Assembly: GCA_963707975.1 (NCBI GenBank)
Contig: OY970177.1
Location: forward strand, 1,426,001 to 1,490,000
Length of the DNA: 64,000 nucleotides
Source of the DNA: CAVVXX01 sp963707975
Lineage (GTDB): Bacteria > Pseudomonadota > Alphaproteobacteria > Micropepsales > Micropepsaceae
Reading direction: 5' to 3'
Made by a program: the position numbers and the translations under genes. The notes below the pieces were generated by a model. That model saw only the letters and a list, made by a program, of their open reading frames with translations, did no database searches and was not told the DNA's origin. Shown piece after piece: positions 1 to 8,611 of this stretch (position 1 is the stretch's first letter; each line of letters starts with the position of its first letter).

Positions 1-746
1 TCCTTGCCGATGGTCTCTTCCTCGGTAATCGACACCCAGGTATCAGTCATCACACAGTCGGCGTTAGCGACAGCCTCGATGGGATCGCGCATGACGCTCA
101 CGGCAGCACCGTTGTATTTTGCCCACTCTAGCAACTGAGACGGCGGCGCCATGTCTTCCGGGGTCGCCATGCGGAAGCGGCAGCCCAAACGAGCAGCCAC
201 CTGAATCCAAGAAGTTGCTACATTTGAGTGGGAGCCGCTCCAGGCGATGACGCATTTGGCAATGGACTCGATTTTTTCCTCGACGGTCATGACATCGGAG
301 AGAGCCTGACAAGGATGGCTCTTGTCAGTAAGGCCGTTGATCACTGGTATACTCGCGTTTTCTGCGAGCTCCCGCAGTTTTGCGTGGGTGCCCGTGCGCA
401 GCACGATACCATCTACATAACGTGAAAGAACACGTGCCGTGTCTGCGACCGTTTCGCCGTGACCCAACTGAAGATCATAGCCGTTTAGCACCATGGTTTG
501 CCCACCCAGTTGGCGCATGGCCATGTCAAAGGAAATGCGTGTGCGCGTTGATTGCTTTTCGAAGATCAAAGCAAGCATCTTGCCCTTGAGGGGCTGATCA
601 GGGTCTGGCGTTCCTCTTGCGAGAGCCGCGCGCGCTTTCTTGCGGCGATGCGCCGCCGTCAGCAGTAATTTGAGATTCGCAGCATTGAAATCGCTAATCT
701 CCAGGAAGTGCCTTACGCCTCCTCGAGCGGGGACGTAGGCCGTCAT
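1..746 (-). CDS. argF: Ornithine carbamoyltransferase-like protein (3' end beyond the window)
   Basis: It would transfer the carbamoyl group of carbamoyl phosphate to ornithine, giving citrulline (arginine synthesis). About 248 residues are visible. Seen: the carbamoyl-phosphate motif STRTR at residues 66-70 in the context FEKQSTRTRISFD, GHGETVADTARVLSR (95-109), HPCQ (144-147) and DTWVS (235-239). The stretch that alphaproteobacterial ArgF proteins usually carry as GDGNN reads GSHSN (171-175), and the residues after DTWVS are ITEEE rather than the usual MN/MG. The start is ATG at 746 with GGGAG 7 bases upstream, overlapping the stop of a small ORF as ATGA. No argD lies upstream, unlike the usual argD-argF pair. 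The family call is firm. Whether it is the housekeeping enzyme, a paralog or a related carbamoyltransferase is open, because the C-terminal catalytic HCLP segment is outside the window. Confidence 0.85.
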   Translation of the reverse strand, partial: MTAYVPARGGVRHFLEISDFNAANLKLLLTAAHRRKKARAALARGTPDPDQPLKGKMLALIFEKQSTRTRISFDMAMRQLGGQTMVLNGYDLQLGHGETVADTARVLSRYVDGIVLRTGTHAKLRELAENASIPVINGLTDKSHPCQALSDVMTVEEKIESIAKCVIAWSGSHSNVATSWIQVAARLGCRFRMATPEDMAPPSQLLEWAKYNGAAVSVMRDPIEAVANADCVMTDTWVSITEEETIGK

Positions 747-904
747 AACATTTCTCCCGCCACTTGGGCGCTGTCTTGAGTTTGTGTGAGAGGCACCATC
801 AAGTGGTCGCGTTGGCTCTCACTTGTGATAAACACGCTGTTCGATGCCATTGGACGGTGAGTAGGTGAGCACTCACACGCCTGTTTCGAATTATCAAAGC
901 ACAT
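743..904 (-). CDS. Small ORF (53 aa) translationally coupled to the carbamoyltransferase
   Basis: The ORF has an ATG at 904 preceded by GGAGG at a spacing of 6, one of the best Shine-Dalgarno sequences in the window. Its TGA overlaps the ATG of the downstream carbamoyltransferase (ATGA), which suggests translational coupling. The peptide starts MCFDNSKQACECSP and ends AQVAGEML. It has three cysteines in the first 12 residues, no obvious membrane segment and no family I recognise. It could be a leader peptide that sets translation of the enzyme, a small functional protein or a precursor peptide. It could also simply be chance coding in the 5' leader. The ribosome site and overlap are seen; any function is inference. 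Confidence 0.45.
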   Translation of the reverse strand: MCFDNSKQACECSPTHRPMASNSVFITSESQRDHLMVPLTQTQDSAQVAGEML

Positions 905-1277
905 GTAAACCTCCAATTTGGAAGGCCGCTGTACCATTGGCGACTTTTGGAGGCAGAATGCCCGAAAAATGACAAAAGCCGCCTTTGGTGCAGCGGCTTC
1001 GGTTCAACGACAAGTGTGCGTGGTCCCTATGCCGCCGGCATTCCTTGGCGGTATCTAATTGTTGCGCGGCGTCGCGCAATGAGACTGAACATTCTCGTCG
1101 TCATAGCGGTGACTATATCTGCGCGTCGGCAAATTACAAGCCCAATGGGCCTTACGGATTTATTGTACTCGCGGATGAGCAATACCCTCAGATTTAATGT
1201 CCGCTTATGGCGAAAAGCAGACACCCACAAAATGCTAGCTAATGCGCTTTATCCGCTAAGCATAATACGCGCGGTCG
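905..1277. other. Non-coding gap between the TonB receptor gene and the small ORF
   Basis: About 370 bases without a convincing gene. It holds one copy of the island palindrome (1196-1224) and otherwise low-GC sequence. The ORFs that can be opened here lack ribosome sites and recognisable content. A promoter for the small ORF and carbamoyltransferase must lie here if they are not read through from the receptor gene, but I could not pick out convincing -35/-10 boxes. Confidence 0.5.
1196..1224. repeat. Island palindrome, copy 1
   Basis: The motif aatgtccgctt, a spacer containing atggcga, then aagcagacac forms an imperfect stem-loop. The same motif recurs at 11231 and 12432, all within the low-GC left part of the window. 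Confidence 0.6.
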
Positions 1278-3686
1278 TCAGTGTAACCAAGTCACGCTTA
1301 AACCGATTGTGCGTGGCCTCGGTGGAGTGATTTGCAATATTTTAGCGAAATTAAACGGATTGCCAAACGCGAAGGTGTTGCTTTGATTATTCGTCACGTT
1401 GTTCACAAAGAGCGTCCCGCGCCAGTCACCGTAGTCGAGGCCAAACCGCAGATTTGTGAGATGATAACCACCCATCCTTGGCGACAGGTTCTCATCAAAT
1501 CCGAGGTGAGATGAACCTACATAACTATAATCGAAGCCAATGTATGCGTTAAAAAATGCATTTATTGGGATATCGTAGCGGCCCGATACGCCAAAGCTTA
1601 CATCTGGAGCACCAGGTAGCAAACCTTCAGACGCGACAAGCAATGGATTCGTATGAGACAATTTTGCGTTATTCCAGAAAAAGTTGCCCTGCAGGCTTAG
1701 ATGCTCCAATGGAATCAAAGTAATATCGATCTCGCTTCCAAGATCGCGCACGTTTCCGGCATTCAGAATGAAAAAGGATCCATCGGGTCCAATCTGGTCG
1801 GTCTGAACGTTTGTCCAATCCGCTAGATAGCCTGCTGCATTTAATGTTATCCGCTTATCAAAGAACGTAAGCTTCGAGCCAATTTCATAGTTGCGTAATA
1901 AATCGGAATCGAAAGTATTTTCTCCAGGCTCAGTCGTTCCTGTTGGCCCATCGATATTAATTCCGCCCAGACGGTAGCCTTCGCCGTATTGAGCATAAAA
2001 CATCATATTTTGCGCCGCTTGGTATTTAAGAACGAGTTTTGGTGTTATCCCGAACTGTTTATTGGAGCCCTTGAACTGCGTCGTACCAATCGCAAGTTTT
2101 GTTACAAGCGCGTTGACGTTATGTGATGCATCGAATGCTCTTGCGCCCACCGTCAACGACACCTCATTGGTGAACGCGTAGGTTGCTTCGCCATATAGTG
2201 CGATTTCATTTTCACGGTCTTCTCGCGTTTCTCTTGAAGCCACGACATGCGCCCCGGAGGCGTCTTGTCCACTTAGAGCCGAATTAAAATCCTCATCCCG
2301 GTGCGTCAGGAAAGCACCGGCAAGCCAGTTCCAATTGCCTTCGTCTGCTGAAACTAGTCGCGTTTCGTGCGAATAGGACTTGACCGCACGCCCATCAACA
2401 AATGGGCTTGGCGCTAAAGGAAACCCTGTCAGCGATGGCCACGCAAGTGTCGCATCAAAACGGTCATTCAATGTTCTATCGAGATAGCTGGTTGAGGACA
2501 CAATTTCTGCCCAGCCCAACTCACCAGTTGCGGTAATTCCCATTTGTAGAAAACTGTCGGAATGCGGCTCGAGCAGATAATTATCGCTCTTCAGTATCGG
2601 CAACCCATCCAGGTAGTATTGTGAGTCTCGGGCATTGATCTTCTGAAAAGCTAAGTTCGCTGAAATCGTCCAGACGCCCTCGGGCTGCCAATCCATCGCC
2701 AGCCTTGCGCCGCTTCGATACGTGCGATTGGCATTGTTTATTCCTAACCGGATTTCATCGATGTAGCCGCCAATATTGTCGAAATATCCCACGGCGCGCA
2801 GAGCGAATATGCCAGGAACGACTGGAACGTTGATCATTCCGTCGACCCCTGAGGAAATTCCACCGTCCCTGATCGATGAGACGGTAGCTTCTGCCATCGT
2901 TTGATAAGAATCGAAATCCGGCTCATGCGGGATGATGCGTACTAGTCCGCCCAATGATCCGGCACCATAGAGCGTGCCTTGCGGGCCCCGCAGAACTTCA
3001 ATGCGATCGATATCGACCAATTTCAGGTCGGGATCAGGTGCGTCGTCCGCGATGCGTGTTTCACCAAGGTAGAAGCCCACCATCGACTCGCTTAACCCAG
3101 GAAGAACGCTATCGGAAAGGCCGCGGACAAAAACTTTGTCTTCACCAGGCCCAAGGTTCGTGGCCGTCAATCCGGCTACTTGTGGGGTCAGATCGTTGAA
3201 TGATTGCACCCCAAGGTCTTCGAGCTGAGCACCCATGGTCACGGCAATCGAATAGGGTAGAGACTGCGCTGTCGCTGCGTGTTTGGTCGCAGTAACTATG
3301 ACATTTTCGGTCGGATTTACGCGCTCGCCGGGCGTCTGCGGAATCGTCATCTCCAAATTAATGCGAACAGCATTTCCGGAAAGAAATGTAAATCCATACC
3401 CACTATCCGCAAGCAGAAGCCGCAAAACGTTTTCCTGCGAAAAGGTTCCATCGACGGAATGGCTTACCTTACCTTGAAAATCAATTCCTGAATCGCTGAT
3501 AGAAAGATTCGCCTGAAGTGCAAAATCGATCAGCGCTTCTGCGAGCGGCTTTGAAGGAATGTGAACCGTTATAAGTGTCGTTTGAGCTTGCGCCGCACTG
3601 GCCAAGAAAAGGCAAAGCATGCCGATCGGCAGCATCCCACCAAATTTGTTTCTGGAACGCCACAAGCAGGAGTTTTCCCGCACCAA
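1278..3686 (-). CDS. TonB-dependent outer-membrane receptor with N-terminal signalling domain
   Basis: An 802-residue transducer of the FecA type. A signal peptide ends near AQA at residues 33-35. A secretin/TonB short N-terminal (STN) domain follows (about 37-113), then the plug domain (about 125-255, with VIVTATK, VFVRGL and the typical IEVLRGPQGTLYG). The rest is a 22-strand-type beta barrel. The STN domain, together with the adjacent fecR and sigma genes, indicates that ligand binding is relayed through FecR to the sigma factor. The substrate cannot be told; ferric siderophores are the commonest ligands for this layout, and carbohydrate is also possible. The longest start is TTG at 3686, 14 bases after the fecR stop. 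An internal ATG at residue 18 (MLPIGM) gives a more typical signal peptide. The chain ends in WLH rather than the usual terminal aromatic residue. Confidence 0.93.
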   Translation of the reverse strand: MVRENSCLWRSRNKFGGMLPIGMLCLFLASAAQAQTTLITVHIPSKPLAEALIDFALQANLSISDSGIDFQGKVSHSVDGTFSQENVLRLLLADSGYGFTFLSGNAVRINLEMTIPQTPGERVNPTENVIVTATKHAATAQSLPYSIAVTMGAQLEDLGVQSFNDLTPQVAGLTATNLGPGEDKVFVRGLSDSVLPGLSESMVGFYLGETRIADDAPDPDLKLVDIDRIEVLRGPQGTLYGAGSLGGLVRIIPHEPDFDSYQTMAEATVSSIRDGGISSGVDGMINVPVVPGIFALRAVGYFDNIGGYIDEIRLGINNANRTYRSGARLAMDWQPEGVWTISANLAFQKINARDSQYYLDGLPILKSDNYLLEPHSDSFLQMGITATGELGWAEIVSSTSYLDRTLNDRFDATLAWPSLTGFPLAPSPFVDGRAVKSYSHETRLVSADEGNWNWLAGAFLTHRDEDFNSALSGQDASGAHVVASRETREDRENEIALYGEATYAFTNEVSLTVGARAFDASHNVNALVTKLAIGTTQFKGSNKQFGITPKLVLKYQAAQNMMFYAQYGEGYRLGGINIDGPTGTTEPGENTFDSDLLRNYEIGSKLTFFDKRITLNAAGYLADWTNVQTDQIGPDGSFFILNAGNVRDLGSEIDITLIPLEHLSLQGNFFWNNAKLSHTNPLLVASEGLLPGAPDVSFGVSGRYDIPINAFFNAYIGFDYSYVGSSHLGFDENLSPRMGGYHLTNLRFGLDYGDWRGTLFVNNVTNNQSNTFAFGNPFNFAKILQITPPRPRTIGLSVTWLH

Positions 3687-3700
3687 TCCCTGGTTATGTC

Positions 3701-4738
3701 TTAATCACCATTCCTTGCGTTGCGCAAGACAATGTTACCATTTGGATAGTGGTGCACGGATACCGGTAGGAATTTCGAGATTCTTTCAAGCACAGCGTTC
3801 TCATTATCCATGTGCAAAGCGCCCGAAAAGCGCCGCGCAGCAACGTCATTATTTTCAAGGATAACGTGATTGGGAAAATACCGGTTCAAATCACGCACGA
3901 CTTTTGAAAGCGGCGCATTATCGTAAATGAGGTATCCCTCTCGCCACGCCAGCGCGTGCGCGATATCAACATGTTCGACCGCGGACGTGTCGTAGCCCTC
4001 GCTGTGAACGAGCTGGTCACCTTGCGCCAGCGTGACTTCATGGATATTTGAGCCGTAGTTGTGCGGCGTGACCGCAACTTTTCCTTCCGCGACAACGACA
4101 GTAATTGTGCCCTCGGTACGCAGCACATTGAACACGGTTCCGAGATCGCGCACATCGCGATCGCCCACGGTCACTATGAAGGGATGCGCCGGATCCCGCG
4201 CTACATGGAAAAGCGCTTCTCCCTGCTCCAATATGACATGCCTGCCAGAGACTTCCCCAGTTACAAGAATTTTCGTCGCCGTGTTCATGTCGATTTTGGT
4301 GCCGTCCACTAACATCACCGTTCTGGTTTCACCGATATGTGTGGCGTATTTGATCGGCTCCTGATTGCCAGTAATAAAAACTAAAACCAGGACGCTCGAC
4401 GCGGCGAGAGCCACAGCGCTAGTTACCCATGCCCAGTGCGTAGCGCGAAAGCGTCCCAACACTTCACTGAAATAATTGGATCTTATTTTGGCCTTGGATT
4501 GCGCGGCTATTGGTATAGGCAAGGGCGATATCGTTGAAAGCTCATAGTCAAAATCTTCGACATGATCGAAGGCGATCCGGTTGGAACTATCGGCATCAAG
4601 CCACGAGGCAAATTCGGCCCACACCTTTTCATCGGCGTCCGGCGAAGTGATGCGCACGTGCCAGGCAATTGCATCGTCCAGACTGCGCAAAGGCGCGTCT
4701 TGTGATTTTCTAATCATGGCTTTCGCTCGTCGAGGCAC
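3701..4738 (-). CDS. fecR: FecR-family anti-sigma/sigma regulator
   Basis: An inner-membrane regulator that holds the partner ECF sigma factor and receives the signal from the TonB receptor. The N-terminal cytoplasmic part (residues 1-100) has the DUF4880-type segment (AIAWHVRITSPDADEKVW...FASWL). One membrane helix lies near 103-122, followed by the periplasmic FecR domain (about 130-230, GETRTVMLVDGTKIDMNTAT...) and a C-terminal DUF4974-like domain (about 265-340). It lies between the sigma gene and the receptor gene on the same strand, 14 bases before the receptor. Two starts are possible: GTG at 4738 (residue 1, AGGG upstream) and ATG at 4717 (MIRKSQ). Confidence 0.92.
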   Translation of the reverse strand: MPRRAKAMIRKSQDAPLRSLDDAIAWHVRITSPDADEKVWAEFASWLDADSSNRIAFDHVEDFDYELSTISPLPIPIAAQSKAKIRSNYFSEVLGRFRATHWAWVTSAVALAASSVLVLVFITGNQEPIKYATHIGETRTVMLVDGTKIDMNTATKILVTGEVSGRHVILEQGEALFHVARDPAHPFIVTVGDRDVRDLGTVFNVLRTEGTITVVVAEGKVAVTPHNYGSNIHEVTLAQGDQLVHSEGYDTSAVEHVDIAHALAWREGYLIYDNAPLSKVVRDLNRYFPNHVILENNDVAARRFSGALHMDNENAVLERISKFLPVSVHHYPNGNIVLRNARNGD

Positions 4739-4855
4739 GGCGCCCTAACAAGGACGCTGTCCTTTTCAGCCCTCCTGGCAAATGGACGCCGCCAATCATC
4801 CGCAGCCGCCATGCGACTTCCGTAATCGTCCGGAAACATCCCGAAATGTGGCATT

Positions 4856-5356
4856 CTAGTCACGCCCCAACTGCCGGATCAGATGTTTCAAAGCGGTATT
4901 CATGTGTTTCTCCACGGTACTGCGGGAAATTCCCACTTTCCGGGCAACTTCTTCGTGTGAAAGACCTTCAATCTTATGAAGCAGAAACACGCGCCGGCAC
5001 TGGGGCGACAATTCCTCGATTGCCGAGCGAATTGCAGCCACACGCTGCTTTGCCAGATAGCCGGCTTCGGCTGAGGGAATGTCGGCGACGGGCTCCGTTC
5101 CAGCCATAACGTACCGTATACCTACCCAATCATTGTCGCGTGTTCTGGCCCGGCTGCGCTCACGACGGCGATCACGAGCAAGATTCAACGCCATTCTGAA
5201 AAGATACGCGCCAGGGTTTTGCACCTCTTGCGAAAGCTCGGTGCGGTCCAATTTCAGGAACAATTCCTGAACAACGTCTTCAGCTTCGTCCTTACTGCCA
5301 AGGCGCGAAATCAGAAAACGCTCAATCGCGCTGCGCCTCGAAAGATAGATTGCCAT
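4856..5356 (-). CDS. fecI: ECF-type RNA polymerase sigma factor (FecI-like)
   Basis: The protein has region sigma2 at the N-terminus (FLISRLGSKDEAEDVVQELF, about residues 12-31) and sigma4 at the C-terminus with a helix-turn-helix (LSHEEVARKVGISRSTVEKH). With fecR and the TonB receptor behind it, this is the classic surface-signalling trio, so its main target is probably the receptor operon. I placed the start at the ATG at 5356 because the sigma2 domain begins there. The frame stays open to a TTG at 5437 inside the end of the neighbouring glycosyltransferase gene. A GGAGG lies 20 bases upstream of the ATG, so the true start may be slightly different. Confidence 0.9.
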   Translation of the reverse strand: MAIYLSRRSAIERFLISRLGSKDEAEDVVQELFLKLDRTELSQEVQNPGAYLFRMALNLARDRRRERSRARTRDNDWVGIRYVMAGTEPVADIPSAEAGYLAKQRVAAIRSAIEELSPQCRRVFLLHKIEGLSHEEVARKVGISRSTVEKHMNTALKHLIRQLGRD

Positions 5357-5408
5357 CAACGCGGACAGTTTTTGAACCTCCAAACGGCAATACCTTTCTC
5401 GTTTAACT

Positions 5409-6476
5409 TTATTCGCCAGCTTCCCCAACGTGACCAAAAGCTTGTGTTCCCACTAGAGCAGATCGATCAAAAATATTTGAGACTACGTAGAGCGGTCGTG
5501 CCTTCGCTTCGATATAAAGGCGGCCAAGATATTCGCCGATCAGGCCGAGGCAAACCAGTTGAATACCGCCAAGGAACATGATCGCCACCATGACCGAGGC
5601 GTAGCCCGGAACGTCTATGCCGAGGATCAGTGTTTTGGAGATCAGATATATCGCAAAAAGAAAACCCAGCAGCGACACTGCTAACCCTATCAGGCTGGCT
5701 ATTCGGAGTGGGGCAATCGAAAAGCTCGTTATCCCGTCGATAGCGAAATCCGCCAAACGCCTATAGCTCCACCCCGTAGAACCAGCAACACGCGGTGCGC
5801 GGATATATTCCACGCCCGTCTGCCGGAAGCCGACCCATGAAAACAGACCTTTCAGGAAACGATTGCGTTCGGGAAGCTGCAGAAGCGCATCCACAACGCG
5901 CCTGTCCACGAGACGGAAGTCACCAGCCCCAGGTGGAATCGGGACATCGGCCATGCGATTGAATAGCACATAGAAGCCGCGCGCCGTCCATCGTTTAAGC
6001 GGGCTATCCACTTTCCGGCATGTGCGCACGCCATAAACCACGTCATAGCCTTCGCGCCATTTGGCGATGAATGCCGGAATAAGTGCCGGCGGGTCTTGAA
6101 GGTCCGCATCAATCGTAACAACAGCGTCTCCCTTTGCATGGGCTAGGCCCGCTGTAATTGCCGCTTCTTTTCCGAAATTGCGCGCGAGATCGACGACCCG
6201 GATGCGGGGGTTGGCTGCGAGCCGCGCGCAAAGTAATTCTAATGTGTCATCATTACTTCCGTCATTCACGCATATATATTCCACGTCACACTGCAACGTA
6301 GTCATAACGCACTCGATCTCGTCAAAAAATGCATGAATAGTTTTCTCTTCGTCGTAGAACGCCGCGATTATCGAAATCAGTGGTTTTTCCGCACGCAAGG
6401 CTTGCGATGAAATTACACTTGTCTTCGCCCTTATCCTGGGCCCCACATATGGCTGCGCGGATGAGCTTTGCGTCAT
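5409..6476 (-). CDS. GT2 polyprenyl-phosphate sugar transferase (GtrB/DPM1-like)
   Basis: A family 2 glycosyltransferase that moves a sugar from a nucleotide donor to a polyprenyl phosphate at the cytoplasmic face. Seen: ISIIAAFYDEE (35-45), VNDGSNDDT (about 70-78), the DAD metal site in VTIDADLQDPP (about 122-132), and two C-terminal membrane helices (about 250-275 and 285-310), the GtrB layout. Its ATG overlaps the stop of the upstream GT39 gene by 4 bases, so the pair is coupled. The GT39 protein would use the lipid-linked sugar in the periplasm. The 3' end runs a little into the space upstream of the sigma factor gene. The sugar is unknown. Confidence 0.9.
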   Translation of the reverse strand: MTQSSSAQPYVGPRIRAKTSVISSQALRAEKPLISIIAAFYDEEKTIHAFFDEIECVMTTLQCDVEYICVNDGSNDDTLELLCARLAANPRIRVVDLARNFGKEAAITAGLAHAKGDAVVTIDADLQDPPALIPAFIAKWREGYDVVYGVRTCRKVDSPLKRWTARGFYVLFNRMADVPIPPGAGDFRLVDRRVVDALLQLPERNRFLKGLFSWVGFRQTGVEYIRAPRVAGSTGWSYRRLADFAIDGITSFSIAPLRIASLIGLAVSLLGFLFAIYLISKTLILGIDVPGYASVMVAIMFLGGIQLVCLGLIGEYLGRLYIEAKARPLYVVSNIFDRSALVGTQAFGHVGEAGE

Positions 6477-7999
6477 TGCACGCGGCCGACCGCCTGGCCA
6501 TGAAAACCTGACAGCAAGTAGACCCGAAATTGTTCGATTGTGCTGCCACTGCGTATACGGTCCAGATTTGCGATAGGAACGATATGGGAAAAGTAAGCTG
6601 CGACCTTCGGCAGTTCATGTTCGGGATTTTGCGTTACATACATCAGAGGTTTTTCAAGAATGTCTAATGTCGCACGCGGGGCTGCGAGCCAACGATGGTC
6701 TTCTGTTACGTCAATTATCGACATGTGTGGGCGAAGATAGAATGCAAGCAAGGCGGTCGTTCCGTACTTGCTCGTTACTATACCCTGCGCGCCTGTTTGG
6801 CGAGCCAGTGTAGAAATTTCCTCGGTCACTGGAGCGATACCGACGGCGGTCATGCGCGAGACAGGATCATTCTTTCCTAGCTGAATAATCCCGATTGTTT
6901 CTTGCGCATAAGAAAAGGCCAGAATGCCTACCGCAACCGGAAGCGCGAGGGCGCACGCTGGCTTCAGCAACCGATCAATGCCACTTTGGCGGAAGGGGCT
7001 AGTCATCACAGCGGCAGCTAGAACAACGAATGCAGGATAAATGAAAGATGGCCAGTTTCCTTGTACGCGATCATGCAGGGAATGGATCGCAAAATAAACC
7101 AGCGCAGGCCAGATCATTGCAGCCGCAAGCGCAAGTGGCTGCGACCTCACGGTTGACCGGGACGCGCGTGCCAGACCTACGCTTCCCAGAATAAAAATGA
7201 ATGGCGAGGCAAGCACTATCTGGCCCAAACAGAATTCAACAAGATACCGGAGCGTAGGTTTGCCAGCGGCCATCCGCCCGAACTGGAATTTGAATGAAAT
7301 CCAGTCATGCGCTGCGTTCCATGCAAGCGTTGGCACGAAGCACGTAAACGCGATGAGCCCGCCGACATAGGGCCAGGGCGAACGCAGCCATTTTTGGCCC
7401 TGCGGTGTGACGATGAGCCAGAACGCAATACTGATGACGAGAAAAAAAGCCGTGTATTTTGAGAGCAACGCGGCGCCAGAAGCAAAGCCGGTCAGCAACC
7501 ACCACCGCCCATCCGCTGTAGCATTGAGTTTTGCCAATGAGAATAGGACGAAAGCGGCGGCAGCCAGCACCAATGCGTCCGGCGTGGCGCCAATGGTTTC
7601 GGCCGACACCATCAGTGTTGCGTTGAATAGGCAGCATGCTGTCGCCCCAGCCTGCTCGCTGGCAAGCAGAATTGCGGCGCTTCGCCAGACCGCCCAGCTT
7701 GCTGTAATGGATAAAAGCAGCGGTACCGCCCGAACGCCGAATTCGGTGTCGCCGAAAATCAGCGTGCCCAATCGAATGGCTAACCCGATCAGCGGCGGAT
7801 GATCGTAGTAACTTACGGCGAGATGCTTTGACCACAACCAGAAATAAGCTTCGTCAAAAGAAAGTGGAAGATAGGCCGCAATTGCAAATCTTGACGCTAT
7901 AAGAATCACAATGAGGGAAATTTTCCACGCCGGCGTATACTCAAAGATCGCAAAGGTGAATGTGGCTGGCCTGTCAGTGTCGATTGCGTTTATTGTCAT
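6473..7999 (-). CDS. GT39/PMT-family integral-membrane glycosyltransferase
   Basis: A polytopic membrane protein (508 residues) of the ArnT/protein-mannosyltransferase superfamily. It would transfer a sugar from a polyprenyl-phosphate donor onto lipid or protein on the periplasmic side. Key signature: the first loop with an acidic pair, LSFDEAYFWLW, then AVSYYDHPPLIGLAI. About ten hydrophobic segments follow and the C-terminal soluble part is short. I chose the ATG at 7999 because AGGA sits 6 bases upstream; the frame extends 8 codons further. It is coupled to the GT2 gene downstream. It resembles the GT39 at 16521 more than the ArnT-like one at 14857, judging by the YYDHPPL/YFSKPPL motif. 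Confidence 0.88.
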   Translation of the reverse strand: MTINAIDTDRPATFTFAIFEYTPAWKISLIVILIASRFAIAAYLPLSFDEAYFWLWSKHLAVSYYDHPPLIGLAIRLGTLIFGDTEFGVRAVPLLLSITASWAVWRSAAILLASEQAGATACCLFNATLMVSAETIGATPDALVLAAAAFVLFSLAKLNATADGRWWLLTGFASGAALLSKYTAFFLVISIAFWLIVTPQGQKWLRSPWPYVGGLIAFTCFVPTLAWNAAHDWISFKFQFGRMAAGKPTLRYLVEFCLGQIVLASPFIFILGSVGLARASRSTVRSQPLALAAAMIWPALVYFAIHSLHDRVQGNWPSFIYPAFVVLAAAVMTSPFRQSGIDRLLKPACALALPVAVGILAFSYAQETIGIIQLGKNDPVSRMTAVGIAPVTEEISTLARQTGAQGIVTSKYGTTALLAFYLRPHMSIIDVTEDHRWLAAPRATLDILEKPLMYVTQNPEHELPKVAAYFSHIVPIANLDRIRSGSTIEQFRVYLLSGFHGQAVGRVQ

Positions 8000-8611
8000 C
8001 GGTATTCCTGTGCGATAGGCCAACTCACATTGGAATTACTGACACCGATGCCGCTACTCGCGCCTAGTGCGTTGCCAATGGTCAGCGCAGGTATCGGGCA
8101 TCAATCGGCCGATCGTGGAATTCCTTGTGATGGTCGGGAATTAAGGACTGCCTCTTCAAGAAGACGCCGCCGAGAGCAACGCACCCCACCGCATTCACTG
8201 AGATATCTTTCTTCATTACAGGGAATTATGATTGTGGCGATGCTCAAGGATGTGTTTGAGATCTTTAGATTATTCCATTTTACACGTGTGATATTCACGC
8301 CAAACGACTATCCAATTATTCCTGCGCAAGCCGCGCCTTTGACCTGCTCGGGCCAAGTTGGAAGCATGTTACGAATCGAATTTATCGTCGAACTGGTGGG
8401 GTTCAATGCCTTCGATGTCGTCTTATCCAATGAGCGTTTCTAGCCCGAAACGGAATAGACATCGGTCACATAAATCCTAAACGGATCGATCCTCTGCATG
8501 ACGGAGAAACGCGGACACGAACTGTGATCGCATCGTGACACGTTCGTCGACGAATAATCTCGGCGGGACGCGTCTACTGATCGCTTACCTACTGTCATCG
8601 CAGAGGTTCGT
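8000..8611. other. Long divergent intergenic region between two GT39 genes
   Basis: About 610 bases separate two divergently read glycosyltransferase genes, so promoters for both must lie here. A 137-codon plus-strand frame (8030-8443) has no ribosome site or recognisable content, and I do not call it. On the minus strand a short stretch (8191-8298) resembles the start of a GT2 protein and is listed separately. Base composition is clearly poorer in GC than the right part of the window. Confidence 0.5.
8191..8298 (-). pseudogene. Possible N-terminal remnant of a GT2 glycosyltransferase
   Basis: The translated segment contains IATIIIPCNEERYLSEC, close to the N-terminal VIIPCxNEERYLxxC signature of family 2 glycosyltransferases but missing the residue between C and N. 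After this the frame degenerates into arginine-rich nonsense. This could be a decayed gene fragment in a glycosyltransferase cluster, or chance. The match is short and only suggestive. Confidence 0.25.

Noticed and set aside
947..1330. A 127-codon plus-strand frame across the gap left of the TonB receptor gene
   Set aside because: It overlaps the 3' end of the receptor gene, has no Shine-Dalgarno and spans the palindromic repeat.
8030..8443. A 137-codon plus-strand frame
   Set aside because: No ribosome site, no recognisable domain and arginine-rich nonsense composition; the minus strand offers a slightly better explanation for part of it.
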